The notes beneath the pieces were generated by a model, which saw only the letters and a program-made list of their open reading frames with translations, did not search any database and was not told the DNA's origin. From positions 1-64,000 of the forward strand of contig LVWS01000013.1 of NCBI GenBank assembly GCA_002083365.1: DNA of 64,000 nt, in the 5' to 3' direction. The translations under genes and the position numbers were made by a program. Of the stretch, positions 47,336-55,031 are shown piece by piece (the first letter of the stretch is position 1; each line of letters begins with the position of its first letter). Source of the stretch: Nitrospira sp. SG-bin1 (GTDB lineage Bacteria > Nitrospirota > Nitrospiria > Nitrospirales > Nitrospiraceae).

Positions 47336-47771
47336 CATCCGGTTGTCCTTTCCTTCATATCAGCATTTGTTTCTTTTTCCAGGCTCATCAGGATCGGACA
47401 ACAGTCGGTGGACTGACCAGCTTCACAAGTTTGGATGAGTTTTTTCAGCGCACGAGCCAGGACCCGTAGTCTTGAACCTTGGATTGCACCTGCACGAGTT
47501 TCGCCTGTGCCCGTTTCTGCACATCACCACGGCAAGCCGTTGAGGCTATCCGGAGAGTAAGTAATTCGGCAATCTCGCGTAGGGTGAAGCCCAATGCTTG
47601 GGCCTTCTTGATGAACCTCAGGCGTCGTTTCTCTTCCTGCCCGTACAGTCTATATCTCGAAGGCTTCCTCGCTGACGGATTGAGCAAGTTCAGACGCTCG
47701 TAGTAGCGGACGGTCTGGACATTCACTCCGACAATTCTGGCAAGCTGGCCGATAGTCAGTTGAGCAGCCAT
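47332..47771 (-). pseudogene. MerR-family metal regulator, C-terminal frameshift
   Basis: The ATG at 47771 gives the MerR HTH (LTIGQLARIVGVNVQTVRYY, ERLNLLNPS) and dimerization helix (RFIKKAQALGFTLREIAELL). Cys residues start at STACRGD. The printed frame stops early at VQDYGSWLVR; one base earlier (about 47470) it would continue as VLARALKKLIQTCEAGQSTD then CCPILMSL, which is the MerR/ZntR-type C-terminal Cys site. The stop of that frame (47332-47334) overlaps the copB stop tail to tail. It faces a 19-bp-spacer promoter (47846-47876), its likely target. Confidence 0.72.
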
Positions 47772-47845
47772 GTCATTACCGTGAAGGGAATCTACACCTT
47801 GCACTGCAGTATAGAGTCATGCGCCTCTACAGAGTTTCGCACCTC

Positions 47846-47876
47846 TTGACTCGATACTGTGGTACAGCCCGTAGGA
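47846..47876 (+). promoter_or_regulatory. MerR-type promoter with 19-bp spacer and dyad operator
   Basis: The -35 element TTGACT (47846-47851) and -10 element GTAGGA (47871-47876) are separated by 19 bases instead of 17, the mark of MerR-activated promoters. The spacer holds the dyad CTGTGGTACAG. It lies just downstream of the divergent merR-like gene and drives the micro-ORF at 47902. Confidence 0.78.
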
Positions 47877-47901
47877 TGGCATTCAAAGGGAGGTGATGAC
47901 T

Positions 47902-47988
47902 ATGTGTCCCTGGGTAGAACAGTTGGGCTTTTGCCCCTATGAGGCTGCGTCCAAGGTATGGCAGTGGATGCACAGCTTCGTAGCATAA
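47902..47988 (+). CDS. 28-residue micro-ORF under a MerR-type promoter
   Basis: A strong AAAGGGAGGTGATG precedes in-frame ATGs at 47896 and 47902. The peptide begins MCPWVEQLGFCPYE, then AASKVWQWMHSFVA, so it has two Cys, three Trp and one His. It ends in TAA, then a strong hairpin at 47997-48028. There is no signal peptide. It is too short for most gene callers. Promoter, ribosome binding site, ORF and terminator are all present, which argues for a real peptide or a small RNA. No family is recognised. Confidence 0.62.
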   Translation: MCPWVEQLGFCPYEAASKVWQWMHSFVA

Positions 47989-47996
47989 TCTTACCG

Positions 47997-48028
47997 AAGG
48001 GCGGCAGCCTTCGTATGCTGCCGCCCTT
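47997..48028 (+). terminator. GC-rich hairpin terminator after the micro-ORF
   Basis: AAGGGCGGCAGC (47997-48008) pairs perfectly with GCTGCCGCCCTT (48017-48028) around an 8-base loop. It is a 12-bp stem followed by TT. It closes the micro-ORF unit. Confidence 0.75.
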
Positions 48029-48029
48029 G

Positions 48030-48200
48030 TGCCGTCGCCTCACATACATGAACACGACATGATCTCAGTTGAATGCGTTCCAGGCCTTCTCGATACAGAG
48101 CGCAACTTTCTTTGGCCTTTGCCAAATCACCCTCGTGCTTCTGAATGCATTGCCGATAGCCTTTCAGCAGTTCGTCTGTTTCGCGGCTAATCTCCGCGTT
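48030..48200 (-). pseudogene. helical protein fragment with Cys, truncated
   Basis: The minus frame reads SRETDELLKGYRQCIQKHEG, then DLAKAKESCALYREGLERIQ, a helical Cys-containing tail like those of small lipoproteins. Its 5' part joins CzcA-like sequence and its 3' part runs into the terminator hairpin. Likely a gene remnant. Confidence 0.4.
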
Positions 48201-48254
48201 CGCTTGCCGCTGACGGGAGTCCACGCAATTGGTTTATGTAGGCGATCCTTACTT

Positions 48255-48470
48255 TTCCGTTCAGAAACAGCGATACCGAACAATGCGATGAAACCAACGG
48301 AAGCCGGAACGGAGAAATAGAGACTACCGATCTGCAATGCCACGAGATCACCGACCATGGCAAATGGAATCGCAGCAGAATCAACGTCGCCTGTCTGAGA
48401 TTCCTAAACGTGACGAACAAAATAAGGACAATGAGCCCAATTGACCAACGGACATCACGATGGCCAGACG
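48255..48470 (-). pseudogene. RND (CzcA/CusA-like) pump fragment, frameshifted
   Basis: Two minus frames give LIVLILFVTFRNLRQATLIL and then MVGDLVALQIGSLYFSVPAS, VGFIALFGIAV, which is the region around helices 10-11 of heavy-metal RND pumps. No other part of the pump is present. It is not derived directly from the intact czcA here, since the residues differ. Confidence 0.65.
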
Positions 48471-48524
48471 AGTCATGGCTCGCTGCTGATTTCGAATAGC
48501 TCACCCCACGTCAGCAGTTCAGCG

Positions 48525-48664
48525 ATAATCGGACTCGGTTTTCTCAAAGATCTGAACAGCGTGCGCTGGACAACCGTGTGTGACAGATCCTGGCGTGGGT
48601 GGCGACGCTGCCGGGCTCCGCAATTCTTGCCGCGCTTGCCTACCTGCTGCTCACTCGCATTTGA
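48525..48664 (+). pseudogene. C-terminal fragment of a PiT-family phosphate transporter
   Basis: Frame 1 reads GFLKDLNSVRWTTV, and after a shift near 48580 frame 2 reads QILAWVATLPGSAILAALAY, LLLTRI-stop. This matches the PiT family C-terminus (xLNAVRWxxV, then AWVxTxPxS). Only the last helices remain. Confidence 0.5.
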
Positions 48665-48717
48665 GTGAGCGGTCCTACAGTCTCGTCATGATGTGACGTG
48701 GTACATCTCGGTGATGC

Positions 48718-50154
48718 CTAGTCTGCACAGCAGCTCATTTTGGACACGTCTTTTGTGTAGGACAGCGCGACGATTTTGAGCGCCTCGGACATGGTTGGAT
48801 AGACGTGCAGCAGGTGGGCGAAGTCGCCGATCGTCGCACCAAAATGAAGCCCCATGGCCGCTTCATGAATAACCTCCGCTGCGTTCATTCCGTGCATGGA
48901 AACCCCCAGCACCTTCTTCGTGTTCCTGTCCGCAACCATCTTCAGGACCCCTCTGGTCTCGCGGACCGCCCCAGCTCTGGGAACGAGGGACATAGGAATG
49001 ATGCGACAATCGCACGTGTACCCGCGCGCATTGGCCTCCGCGTCCGACAGTCCGACGACGCCCACCTGCGGGTCGGTAAAAATCGCTCGCGGTATCACGG
49101 CGTGGTGTACCTTACGGCCCCCTTTGCCGTTGAGAGCATTTTCGGCCGCAATCCCGCCGTCCTGCGCCCCCACAGGAGTCGCCATCTGGCTTTCCGTGTA
49201 GGAACCAATGACGTCTCCGGCCGCATACACGTGCCCGGCAGACGTGCGCAGCTCGTCGTTGACCTTCACGAAACCATGTTCATCCAGATCGACACCTGGA
49301 AGGTCAAGTCCGAGCTGTGCCGTATTCGGTGTGCGCCCCGTGGCAACCAGGAGCTTCGCCGCCGTCAGTTCCTGCTGTCGCCCGTCCACCTGGAGCGAGA
49401 CGACGACATGGCGTTCATCGCCCTGCACCCGGCTCACCGTGGCTTTCGTATAAATGGAAATTCCCTCCTCACGAAATACCTCTGCCACTGATTGCGCAAT
49501 CTCCGGCTCGTAGGCCGTAAGAATTCGCGCTCCGCGTGCCAGAATCGTGACGCGGGTGCCGAAGCGCGCAAACATCTGGCCCAGCTCCAGTGCGATGTAG
49601 CCGCCACCGAGGATGATGAGCGACGCCGGAAGTTCTGTGAGCTCGATGTCTTCGTGACTTGTGAGCAGATCGCTGGTGAGATACGGCGTGTCACGAAGCC
49701 CAGGAACCTCTGGTACGGTGGGCGCCGTTCCCGTCGCGACGAGGAATCGAGCCGCTGAGAGCACTTGCCCGTTCACGGTCACCTCGTGGGGGCCGCTGAA
49801 GCGGGCGGCTCCGTCAAAAACGCGGATGCGTTCAGAGTTGGAGATACTGCTCTGATACTTCTTTCCCCGGTAATCTTCAATCACGGCATCCTTCTGCTCG
49901 ATCAGCGCGCGGAAGTCCAGGCTCATCGAGGTTGGCGAGAGCCCGGGGTAGCGCGGATGCCTCGCATCGTAGAGGATTTTCGCGGCTTCGATGAGGTTCT
50001 TTGACGGCAAGCAGCCACGGTTGACACAGGTTCCTCCGAGCGTACGCATCTCGGTCATGGCTGCCGTGTGTCCGCTTGCTGCCGCGCGAAGCGCCGCAGC
50101 AAACGCCGTCGAGCCGGAACCGAGAATCACCAGGTCAAATTTCTCCGCCATCAT
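48718..50154 (-). CDS. merA: mercuric reductase
   Basis: This 478-residue flavoprotein reduces Hg(II) to Hg(0) with NADPH. It has the FAD-binding LGSGSTAFAAALRAAASGH, the redox-active GTCVNRGCLPSKN, the NAD-binding LIILGGGYIALELGQ, the GDVIGSY loop and the C-terminal vicinal Cys pair (SKMSCCAD). There is no N-terminal HMA domain, so it is the short form. AGGAGGGG precedes ATGATG at 50154/50151. Confidence 0.96.
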   Translation of the reverse strand: MMAEKFDLVILGSGSTAFAAALRAAASGHTAAMTEMRTLGGTCVNRGCLPSKNLIEAAKILYDARHPRYPGLSPTSMSLDFRALIEQKDAVIEDYRGKKYQSSISNSERIRVFDGAARFSGPHEVTVNGQVLSAARFLVATGTAPTVPEVPGLRDTPYLTSDLLTSHEDIELTELPASLIILGGGYIALELGQMFARFGTRVTILARGARILTAYEPEIAQSVAEVFREEGISIYTKATVSRVQGDERHVVVSLQVDGRQQELTAAKLLVATGRTPNTAQLGLDLPGVDLDEHGFVKVNDELRTSAGHVYAAGDVIGSYTESQMATPVGAQDGGIAAENALNGKGGRKVHHAVIPRAIFTDPQVGVVGLSDAEANARGYTCDCRIIPMSLVPRAGAVRETRGVLKMVADRNTKKVLGVSMHGMNAAEVIHEAAMGLHFGATIGDFAHLLHVYPTMSEALKIVALSYTKDVSKMSCCAD

Positions 50155-50193
50155 GTCCCCTCCTGGGTTGGTTGTCCGGGAATTTTCTTCAGG

Positions 50194-50442
50194 TCACACG
50201 CACGTTTGGCGCCGCACGAAGTAGTAGCCCGCCGCGGCCACTCCAATGAACACCACAAGAAGACCGATCAATATGGCATCATTGAGAATGAATCCGAGGC
50301 CAAGCGCGGTGACCAGCCCGGCGACCATAAACGGCGCCACGCAGCAGAGTGCGGCAAACGCCGCGCCGCTGATGCCGACCGCCAGGAGCGTTCGGCCCAA
50401 CCATGATGGCGCTTCGTGACTCGCTGTTTTGTTCCCTGGCAT
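50194..50442 (-). CDS. merF: mercury transporter MerF
   Basis: This 82-residue inner-membrane protein has two helices (TLLAVGISGAAFAALCCVAP, AILIGLLVVFIGVAAAGYYF) with the CC pair in the first and a C-terminal Cys (RRQTCV). It moves Hg(II) to the cytoplasm for MerA. It lies 40 bases upstream of merA. Confidence 0.9.
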   Translation of the reverse strand: MPGNKTASHEAPSWLGRTLLAVGISGAAFAALCCVAPFMVAGLVTALGLGFILNDAILIGLLVVFIGVAAAGYYFVRRQTCV

Positions 50443-50451
50443 TCGCTGCGC

Positions 50452-50730
50452 TCACTGTTTCATGGTGGACGGATAACCCGCGTTCATTGTGGCTTCCATC
50501 AACGTCTTGACACTGGTCTTGCTGTCATCGAAGGTGACCAGGGCTTCCTTCTTCTCCAAGTTCACTTCGATGTTCTCGACGCCTTCAACCTTGTTCAGCG
50601 CTTTCTTAATTGTGATCGGGCAAGCCTCGCAGGTCATGCCCGTCACCGACAGTGTGACCGTTTGAGTAGCGGCCCAGGCGGGTGCGCTCAAGGCGGCCGA
50701 GAGGGCGATTGCAATGATGAGTTGTTTCAT
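50452..50730 (-). CDS. merP: periplasmic mercury-binding protein MerP
   Basis: This 92-residue protein has a signal peptide (IIAIALSAALSAPAWA) and one HMA domain with GMTCEACPITIKKAL. It binds Hg(II) in the periplasm and passes it to MerT or MerF. It is 9 bases upstream of merF. Confidence 0.93.
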   Translation of the reverse strand: MKQLIIAIALSAALSAPAWAATQTVTLSVTGMTCEACPITIKKALNKVEGVENIEVNLEKKEALVTFDDSKTSVKTLMEATMNAGYPSTMKQ

Positions 50731-50742
50731 GACGTGTTCCTT

Positions 50743-51129
50743 TCAGTACAACAGCGGCAGAATGTAGGGGAACGCAAGCGCGAGCCCCGTCAGTGCGGCA
50801 ACAATTACAAAGATGATCTTCTGCGCCGGCTGGACTTGCGGCACGGCACAGACCTCCCCTGGTTTACAGGCTTCGGCGGGCCGGAAGATGCGCCGGTAGG
50901 CGAAGAAGAGCGCCACGAGTGCTGCGCCGATAAAGATTGGACGATACGGTTCGAGCACTGTCAAATTGCCGATCCACGCGCCGCTGACGCCAATCGCTAC
51001 CAATACGAGCGGGCCGAGACAGCAGATCGAGGCGAGGAACGCCGCGAGACCGCTGATACCCAAGGCGCCACGACCGTTTGGGGGGTTAACCCACGGGTTC
51101 TCTTTCTCCGACCTGGACAACCTCTCCAT
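50743..51129 (-). CDS. merT: mercury transporter MerT
   Basis: This protein of about 128 residues has three helices. The first carries SICCLGPLVLVAIGVSGAW, and the loop holds ACKPGEVCAVP. The ATG at 51129 (MERLSRSEKENPW) is preferred over the longer frame to 51162. It is the first gene after the mer operator and starts the merTPFA operon. Confidence 0.93.
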   Translation of the reverse strand: MERLSRSEKENPWVNPPNGRGALGISGLAAFLASICCLGPLVLVAIGVSGAWIGNLTVLEPYRPIFIGAALVALFFAYRRIFRPAEACKPGEVCAVPQVQPAQKIIFVIVAALTGLALAFPYILPLLY

Positions 51130-51202
51130 GCACCACCTATTTTCAGAGCGTCCGCAGTACAAGCGGTCATGCCTGTTTCTACGGACTTTCTCATTGATTC
51201 AA

Positions 51203-51233
51203 GTCTAAACTCCGTACTACGGTACGGAATCAA
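51203..51233 (-). promoter_or_regulatory. mer operator/promoter between merR and merT
   Basis: On the minus strand TTGATT (51233-51228) and TTAGAC (51208-51203) are spaced by 19 bases. The perfect dyad TCCGTAC-tacg-GTACGGA lies at 51211-51228. Both the spacing and the dyad are the mark of MerR control. merR reads away on the plus strand 17 bases further. Confidence 0.85.
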
Positions 51234-51244
51234 GGGAAATTTTC

Positions 51245-51643
51245 ATGGCGTCAGAATTAACGATAGGCCGGGTGGCGAAGCTGGCCGGGGTGAATGTCGA
51301 GACGGTCCGTTATTACCAGAGACGGGGACTGCTGGCCGAGCCGAACAAGCCGCACATGGGCTATCGGCGGTATCCGGCGGACATCGTAAAACACATCCGC
51401 TTCATTAAGCGGGCGCAGGCCCTTGGGTTCACGTTGGAGGAAATCACCGAACTGCTACGGCTGGAGAAAGCCCGCGCCTGTGCGGAGACCCGCGACCTGG
51501 CCGCCCACAAGATGCGACTGATTGACCAGAAGCTCATGGGCCTCACGGCGATGCGGAAAGCGTTAGCTAGTCTGGTTCAGCAGTGCAATAGGAAACAACC
51601 TGCGAAGGGATGCCCGATCATCCAGGTGCTCGAACAGGATTAG
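51245..51643 (+). CDS. merR: mercury-responsive regulator MerR
   Basis: This 132-residue protein has the MerR HTH (IGRVAKLAGVNVETVRYYQR) and the Hg site: Cys at residue about 79 (KARACAETRDLA), then VQQCNRKQPAKGCPII. The three Cys match the MerR Hg(II) triad spacing. It represses and activates the divergent merTPFA operon through the 51211-51228 dyad. Confidence 0.95.
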   Translation: MASELTIGRVAKLAGVNVETVRYYQRRGLLAEPNKPHMGYRRYPADIVKHIRFIKRAQALGFTLEEITELLRLEKARACAETRDLAAHKMRLIDQKLMGLTAMRKALASLVQQCNRKQPAKGCPIIQVLEQD

Positions 51644-51655
51644 TTTTCCGATTCA

Positions 51656-51881
51656 TCACGCGTACACCATCTGACACAAGGGTATCTCGCCAGTGGACAG
51701 CGCATCCGCGTCTGACGAAGCAACAGTTGTTCGCAAGATTTGAGCTTTCTTTTTGCTCGATGCAAGAACCCGCTGCGCGACACGTCGAGGAGGCGGCACA
51801 TCACGCATGGCGTGCACCTGTGGCGAAGATCACGCTCAGGACTGTTATGGCCAGCAACAAAAACCGAATTGAACGAGTCAT
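51656..51881 (-). pseudogene. small exported ORF, frameshifted after its signal peptide
   Basis: GGGGAGGG precedes the ATG at 51881. The frame gives a full signal peptide (MTRSIRFLLLAITVLSVIFA) and stops at ARHA (51801). In the next frame a protein-like continuation runs to 51656. The mature part is thus out of frame, probably by one base. Another frame that resembles an IS3 OrfB start is probably a coincidence. Confidence 0.5.
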
Positions 51882-52031
51882 GTGAGGGTCCCTCCCCAAG
51901 AGCTTTCCTGCCCACGTCCGTCATGGATCTCAGAGTCTCGTCCCGCTACAGAAAAAACGACGGGATGAGCTCAGGCTCAGAGCAGGGCAGATAACGCCAT
52001 GATGAAACGGTAGAAGGAAGAACCGGAGAGA

Positions 52032-52406
52032 TCAGATACGAAGCACTGTGCTTGCGAGAGACTGATGTGGAGGAGAACTTGATTCGAGAGCGCAATATAG
52101 ATTGGAAATCTGTACGAGCCGAGGGCTCACCGTGGGAAGCGTAGGCAACGTATGGTCTGCCGACCAATGATGGTCCACGAGCAACGATGACGACTGCGCG
52201 TGGGATTCGACTCCCAAGATCTTGAAGGCGTCACATAATTGCCGACTAGGTTGTTCGCCAGGAGTTGAACAGCCGTTGGCCATTGACGCATCGGTGGTCC
52301 CTGACAGCGGCAAGAGACAGGCGTATGCGTTGAAACTGAATGCCAGCAGAAACACTACGATGGTCGCAGCGAGAAAAGATCGGGAGTGATGAGAACTCAA
52401 GCGCAT
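52032..52406 (-). CDS. small exported Cys-containing protein
   Basis: This 124-residue protein has a leader (FLAATIVVFLLAFSFNAYAC), then ASMANGCSTPGEQPSRQLCD. It has Cys residues in the early mature part and a Ser/His-rich tail, a layout like the other small secreted proteins of the metal islands. It lies upstream of the truncated exported ORF on the same strand. Confidence 0.55.
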   Translation of the reverse strand: MRLSSHHSRSFLAATIVVFLLAFSFNAYACLLPLSGTTDASMANGCSTPGEQPSRQLCDAFKILGVESHAQSSSLLVDHHWSADHTLPTLPTVSPRLVQISNLYCALESSSPPHQSLASTVLRI

Positions 52407-52639
52407 GGAGTAAGTCTATCCTTCCGTCAGCTTAGCCGTCAACGGTATTTATAGTACTGCAGCCCTCGATCACGGGGTATGAGCAAATCAGCCTTATCTG
52501 TGTAAAGAAACATGCTCCAACGGCATTGCCTATTCATCAGACAGGCTTCCTTATCAGTCGGCCGGTACTCCCCATTCTTACCAACAAATTGAGCCAAACA
52601 GGCCATTTATGTCTCATGTGTCTTCCCCAGAAGCTGATG
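52407..52639. other. gap between small exported ORF and arsC remnant
   Basis: I see no gene here. It may contain divergent promoters. Confidence 0.35.
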
Positions 52640-52842
52640 TAAGTGACTGGCGATGCCGAAGGCGTGAGTGGGCCGCCTCGCTAGTGCATACTGGCGCGCC
52701 GCCGGAGAAAGCTGCCCGCTATTTCCCGGTAAGCCAAAGAAACTGCACTGGAGCACGCCCAACCCGGCCAAAGCTGCGGGCAGTGAGGCCGATGCCACCT
52801 TCGACACCGCGTTTTTCATGCTCAAACGGAATGTAGAGGAGG
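52640..52842 (+). pseudogene. arsenate reductase (ArsC) C-terminal fragment
   Basis: A plus frame reads YWRAAGESCPLFPGKPKKLH, then WSTPNPAKAAGSEADATFDT and AFFMLKRNVEEV, matching the end of thioredoxin-coupled ArsC (GENCPFWPGKPxxxHWxxPDP). The catalytic N-terminal Cys region is absent. It lies directly before the ACR3 remnant, as in an arsC-ACR3 operon. Confidence 0.65.
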
Positions 52843-52848
52843 TCACCA

Positions 52849-53838
52849 ATGGCCGCCTGCTGTTCAACCCGACGCCTGTCGTTTCTTGACCGCTACCTCA
52901 CCGTCTGGATTGTTCTGGCGATGGGCGCAGGTATCGCCCTTGGCTCCCTGTTTGGGAAACGGCCGAATGCACTGAATAGCCTGTCTGTCGGCACGACCAA
53001 TATCCCAATCGCCATCGGCCTGATTCTGATGATGTACCCGCCGCTGGCCCGGGTGAAATATGAAGAACTCCCGCTTATCTTCACGGATTGGAAAATCCTG
53101 CCTTGCCCGCTGCATCGCGATGGTAATTGTCTGAAACCACTTGGCCGAGGGCAACAACCAATATCCCGACGCGCTGGTGGCCTTCAACAGCGTGTTCCAG
53201 CTCTTGTTCTTTTCCGTCTATGCCTGGCTGTTTATCAGCGTGCTGCCGCCGCTGTTTGGACTAAGTGGCCAGATTGTCGATGTGAACTTTCGCACCATTG
53301 CCGAAGCGTGTTCATTTATCTTGGCATTCCTTTTCTAGCCGGATTTCTGTCCCGTACGATGTTACTGCGGCAGAAAGGCCTCGACTGGTATGAACAGAAA
53401 TTCTTGCCGAAGATTGCTCCGGTGACCCTGATAGCCTGATTGTCCTGATTGTTTACCATCCTTGCGATGTTTTCCATCAAGGGCGGCATGGTGATGGAAT
53501 TGCCGCTCGATGTGTTGCGGATAGCCATCCCGCTTGCGATTTATTTCGTGGTGATGTTTCTCATCAGCTTCCTGATGGGCAGGGCTCTAGGGGCTGATTA
53601 CGGAAAGACGACCGCGACCAGCTTTACGGCGGCCAGCAATAATTTCGAGCTCGCCATCGCCGTGGCAATCACGGCGTTCGGATTAAATTCTTCCGTCGCG
53701 TTCGCCACCGTCATCGGCCCACTGGTTGAAGTTCCGGATCTCATCGCTCTGGTGAATGTCGCGTTTTGGCTGCGTGACAAATTATTCCTCAACTATCAAA
53801 ACACGCCAGCTGCAGATTTAGCGAAAGCCCAATCCTAG
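52849..53838 (+). pseudogene. arsenite exporter ACR3, heavily degraded
   Basis: GAGGAGG precedes the ATG at 52849. The sequence follows ACR3: LSFLDRYLTVWIVLAMGAGI, IAIGLILMMYPPLARVKYEE. About 70 residues are then missing after TDWKIL, and the next piece, ARCIAMVIV-stop-NHLAEGNNQ, has TGA where Trp is expected. A shift near 53305, further stops near 53440-53452, and a final intact block (TSFTAASNNFELAIAVAITA) follow. It cannot make a working exporter. Confidence 0.85.
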
Positions 53839-53913
53839 TCTGCACCTTGACAAAATGTCGGATTCTGGGAAAGTCTGTGCTTGGCCTGGCTGAAGCAGGC
53901 AAGACAGGAGTAT

Positions 53914-54237
53914 ATGTTCACACTTTTAATTTATGTCGCGGCGGCCATTGCTGAAATTGCCGGGTGTTTTGCCTTTTGGTTTTGGTACCGGGAAGGCAAA
54001 TCCATTCTCTGGCTGTTGCCCGGCATGCTTTCCCTGGCGTTGTTCGCATGGTTACTCTCACTGAGTCCAGCAGAGTATGCAGGGCGCGCCTACGCGGCCT
54101 ATGGGGGCCTCTACATCGCAACCACGCTCGGCTGGCTTTGGGTAGTGGAAGGCATCCGCCCCGACCGTTGGGATATCATCGGAGCCACAGTATCTCTCAT
54201 CGGCGCAGCCATCATTCTGTGGGCTCCACGTCCATAA
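53914..54237 (+). CDS. YnfA-family small membrane protein
   Basis: This 107-residue protein has four helices, starting MFTLLIYVAAAIAEIAGCFA and ending IIGATVSLIGAAIILWAPRP, with YAAYGGLYIATTLGWLWVVE in the middle. CAGGAG precedes the ATG. It is full length (YnfA is about 108 residues). Members are small SMR-like membrane proteins of uncertain transport role. Confidence 0.9.
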   Translation: MFTLLIYVAAAIAEIAGCFAFWFWYREGKSILWLLPGMLSLALFAWLLSLSPAEYAGRAYAAYGGLYIATTLGWLWVVEGIRPDRWDIIGATVSLIGAAIILWAPRP

Positions 54238-54301
54238 TCTACTCACAAGTGGCCCGCCTCGTGACCTTGTTTTCGGCCGCATACCATCTTGCCATGACGC
54301 T

Positions 54302-54502
54302 TCATTCCTGCATCTGCCCCGGTGGGCATTTTACCGAGCCATAAGAACAGAACACGCAGCAGTCCCCAGTTTTTCGACGCAGCACCGCTTTACATTGCGG
54401 GCATTCGTAAACGTGCAAACATGCGTCTGTCGGCATCGTTTCGTTCACAGCGTTCTGGCACTGCGGGCACGTCAGAACCGATTGAAGCAGTACGTCTGCC
54501 AT
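54302..54502 (-). CDS. GDCCVxC-type small protein
   Basis: AAAGGAG precedes the ATG at 54502. The 66-residue protein has CPQC at residue about 11, ECPQCKAVLRRKTGDCCVFC, then SYGSVKCPP. This family occurs next to mercury and arsenic resistance genes and sometimes has selenocysteine at a Cys position; here all are Cys. It is probably a zinc-ribbon metal- or thiol-handling protein. Confidence 0.85.
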   Translation of the reverse strand: MADVLLQSVLTCPQCQNAVNETMPTDACLHVYECPQCKAVLRRKTGDCCVFCSYGSVKCPPGQMQE

Positions 54503-54653
54503 ATCACTCCTTTCATGGCGCAACCCACGGCACCGCCAGTTTTTGTTCATAAGCAAATCGTTCGAGCGCTATTCAGAAGCGAAATAGTAGAGTGGGCGTT
54601 AGCTCTCGAAAGGATTTCCGAGTCGAAGAGGCCGTCAGGAAGCAGCTCTCAAA

Positions 54654-55004
54654 TCATTTCCGCAAAATCTTCTCCATTGCTTTTCCCTTTGCTAACTCGT
54701 CGAGTAGCTTATCCAAGTAGCGAATTCCCTGCATAGTTGGTTCTTCTATGTCCTCCACTCGGACACCGCAGATCGTACCCTTGATCAAAGCACGCGAAGG
54801 ATTCAGTTGAGGAGCTTCCGCAATAAAGGTCTCAAAGGCTGTCTGGTTCTTCAGTAGGGCTTCTAACTCTTTCTGACTATATCCCGTCAACCAGCGAATG
54901 ATTTCATCGACTTCTTGTTTCGTGCGTCCTTTCTTCTCCGCCTTGGAAACATAAAACGGATAGACACTTGCGAAGCTCATTGTATAGACACGATGATTTG
55001 CCAT
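54654..55004 (-). CDS. DUF2200-family protein
   Basis: This 116-residue protein begins HRVYTMSFASVYPFYVSKAE, then EVDEIIRWLTGYSQKELEAL and GVRVEDIEEPTMQGIRYLDK. These are the DUF2200 hallmarks. It is complete. Function unknown. Confidence 0.9.
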   Translation of the reverse strand: MANHRVYTMSFASVYPFYVSKAEKKGRTKQEVDEIIRWLTGYSQKELEALLKNQTAFETFIAEAPQLNPSRALIKGTICGVRVEDIEEPTMQGIRYLDKLLDELAKGKAMEKILRK

Positions 55005-55031
55005 GACCCTCTCTTCTGTCAGCTGTTCGCA

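Noticed and set aside
51640..51924. IS3 OrfB-like start on the minus strand (MCRLLDVSRSGF)
   Set aside because: The same DNA in another frame gives a signal peptide after a strong ribosome binding site, and no further transposase sequence follows, so the resemblance is probably chance.
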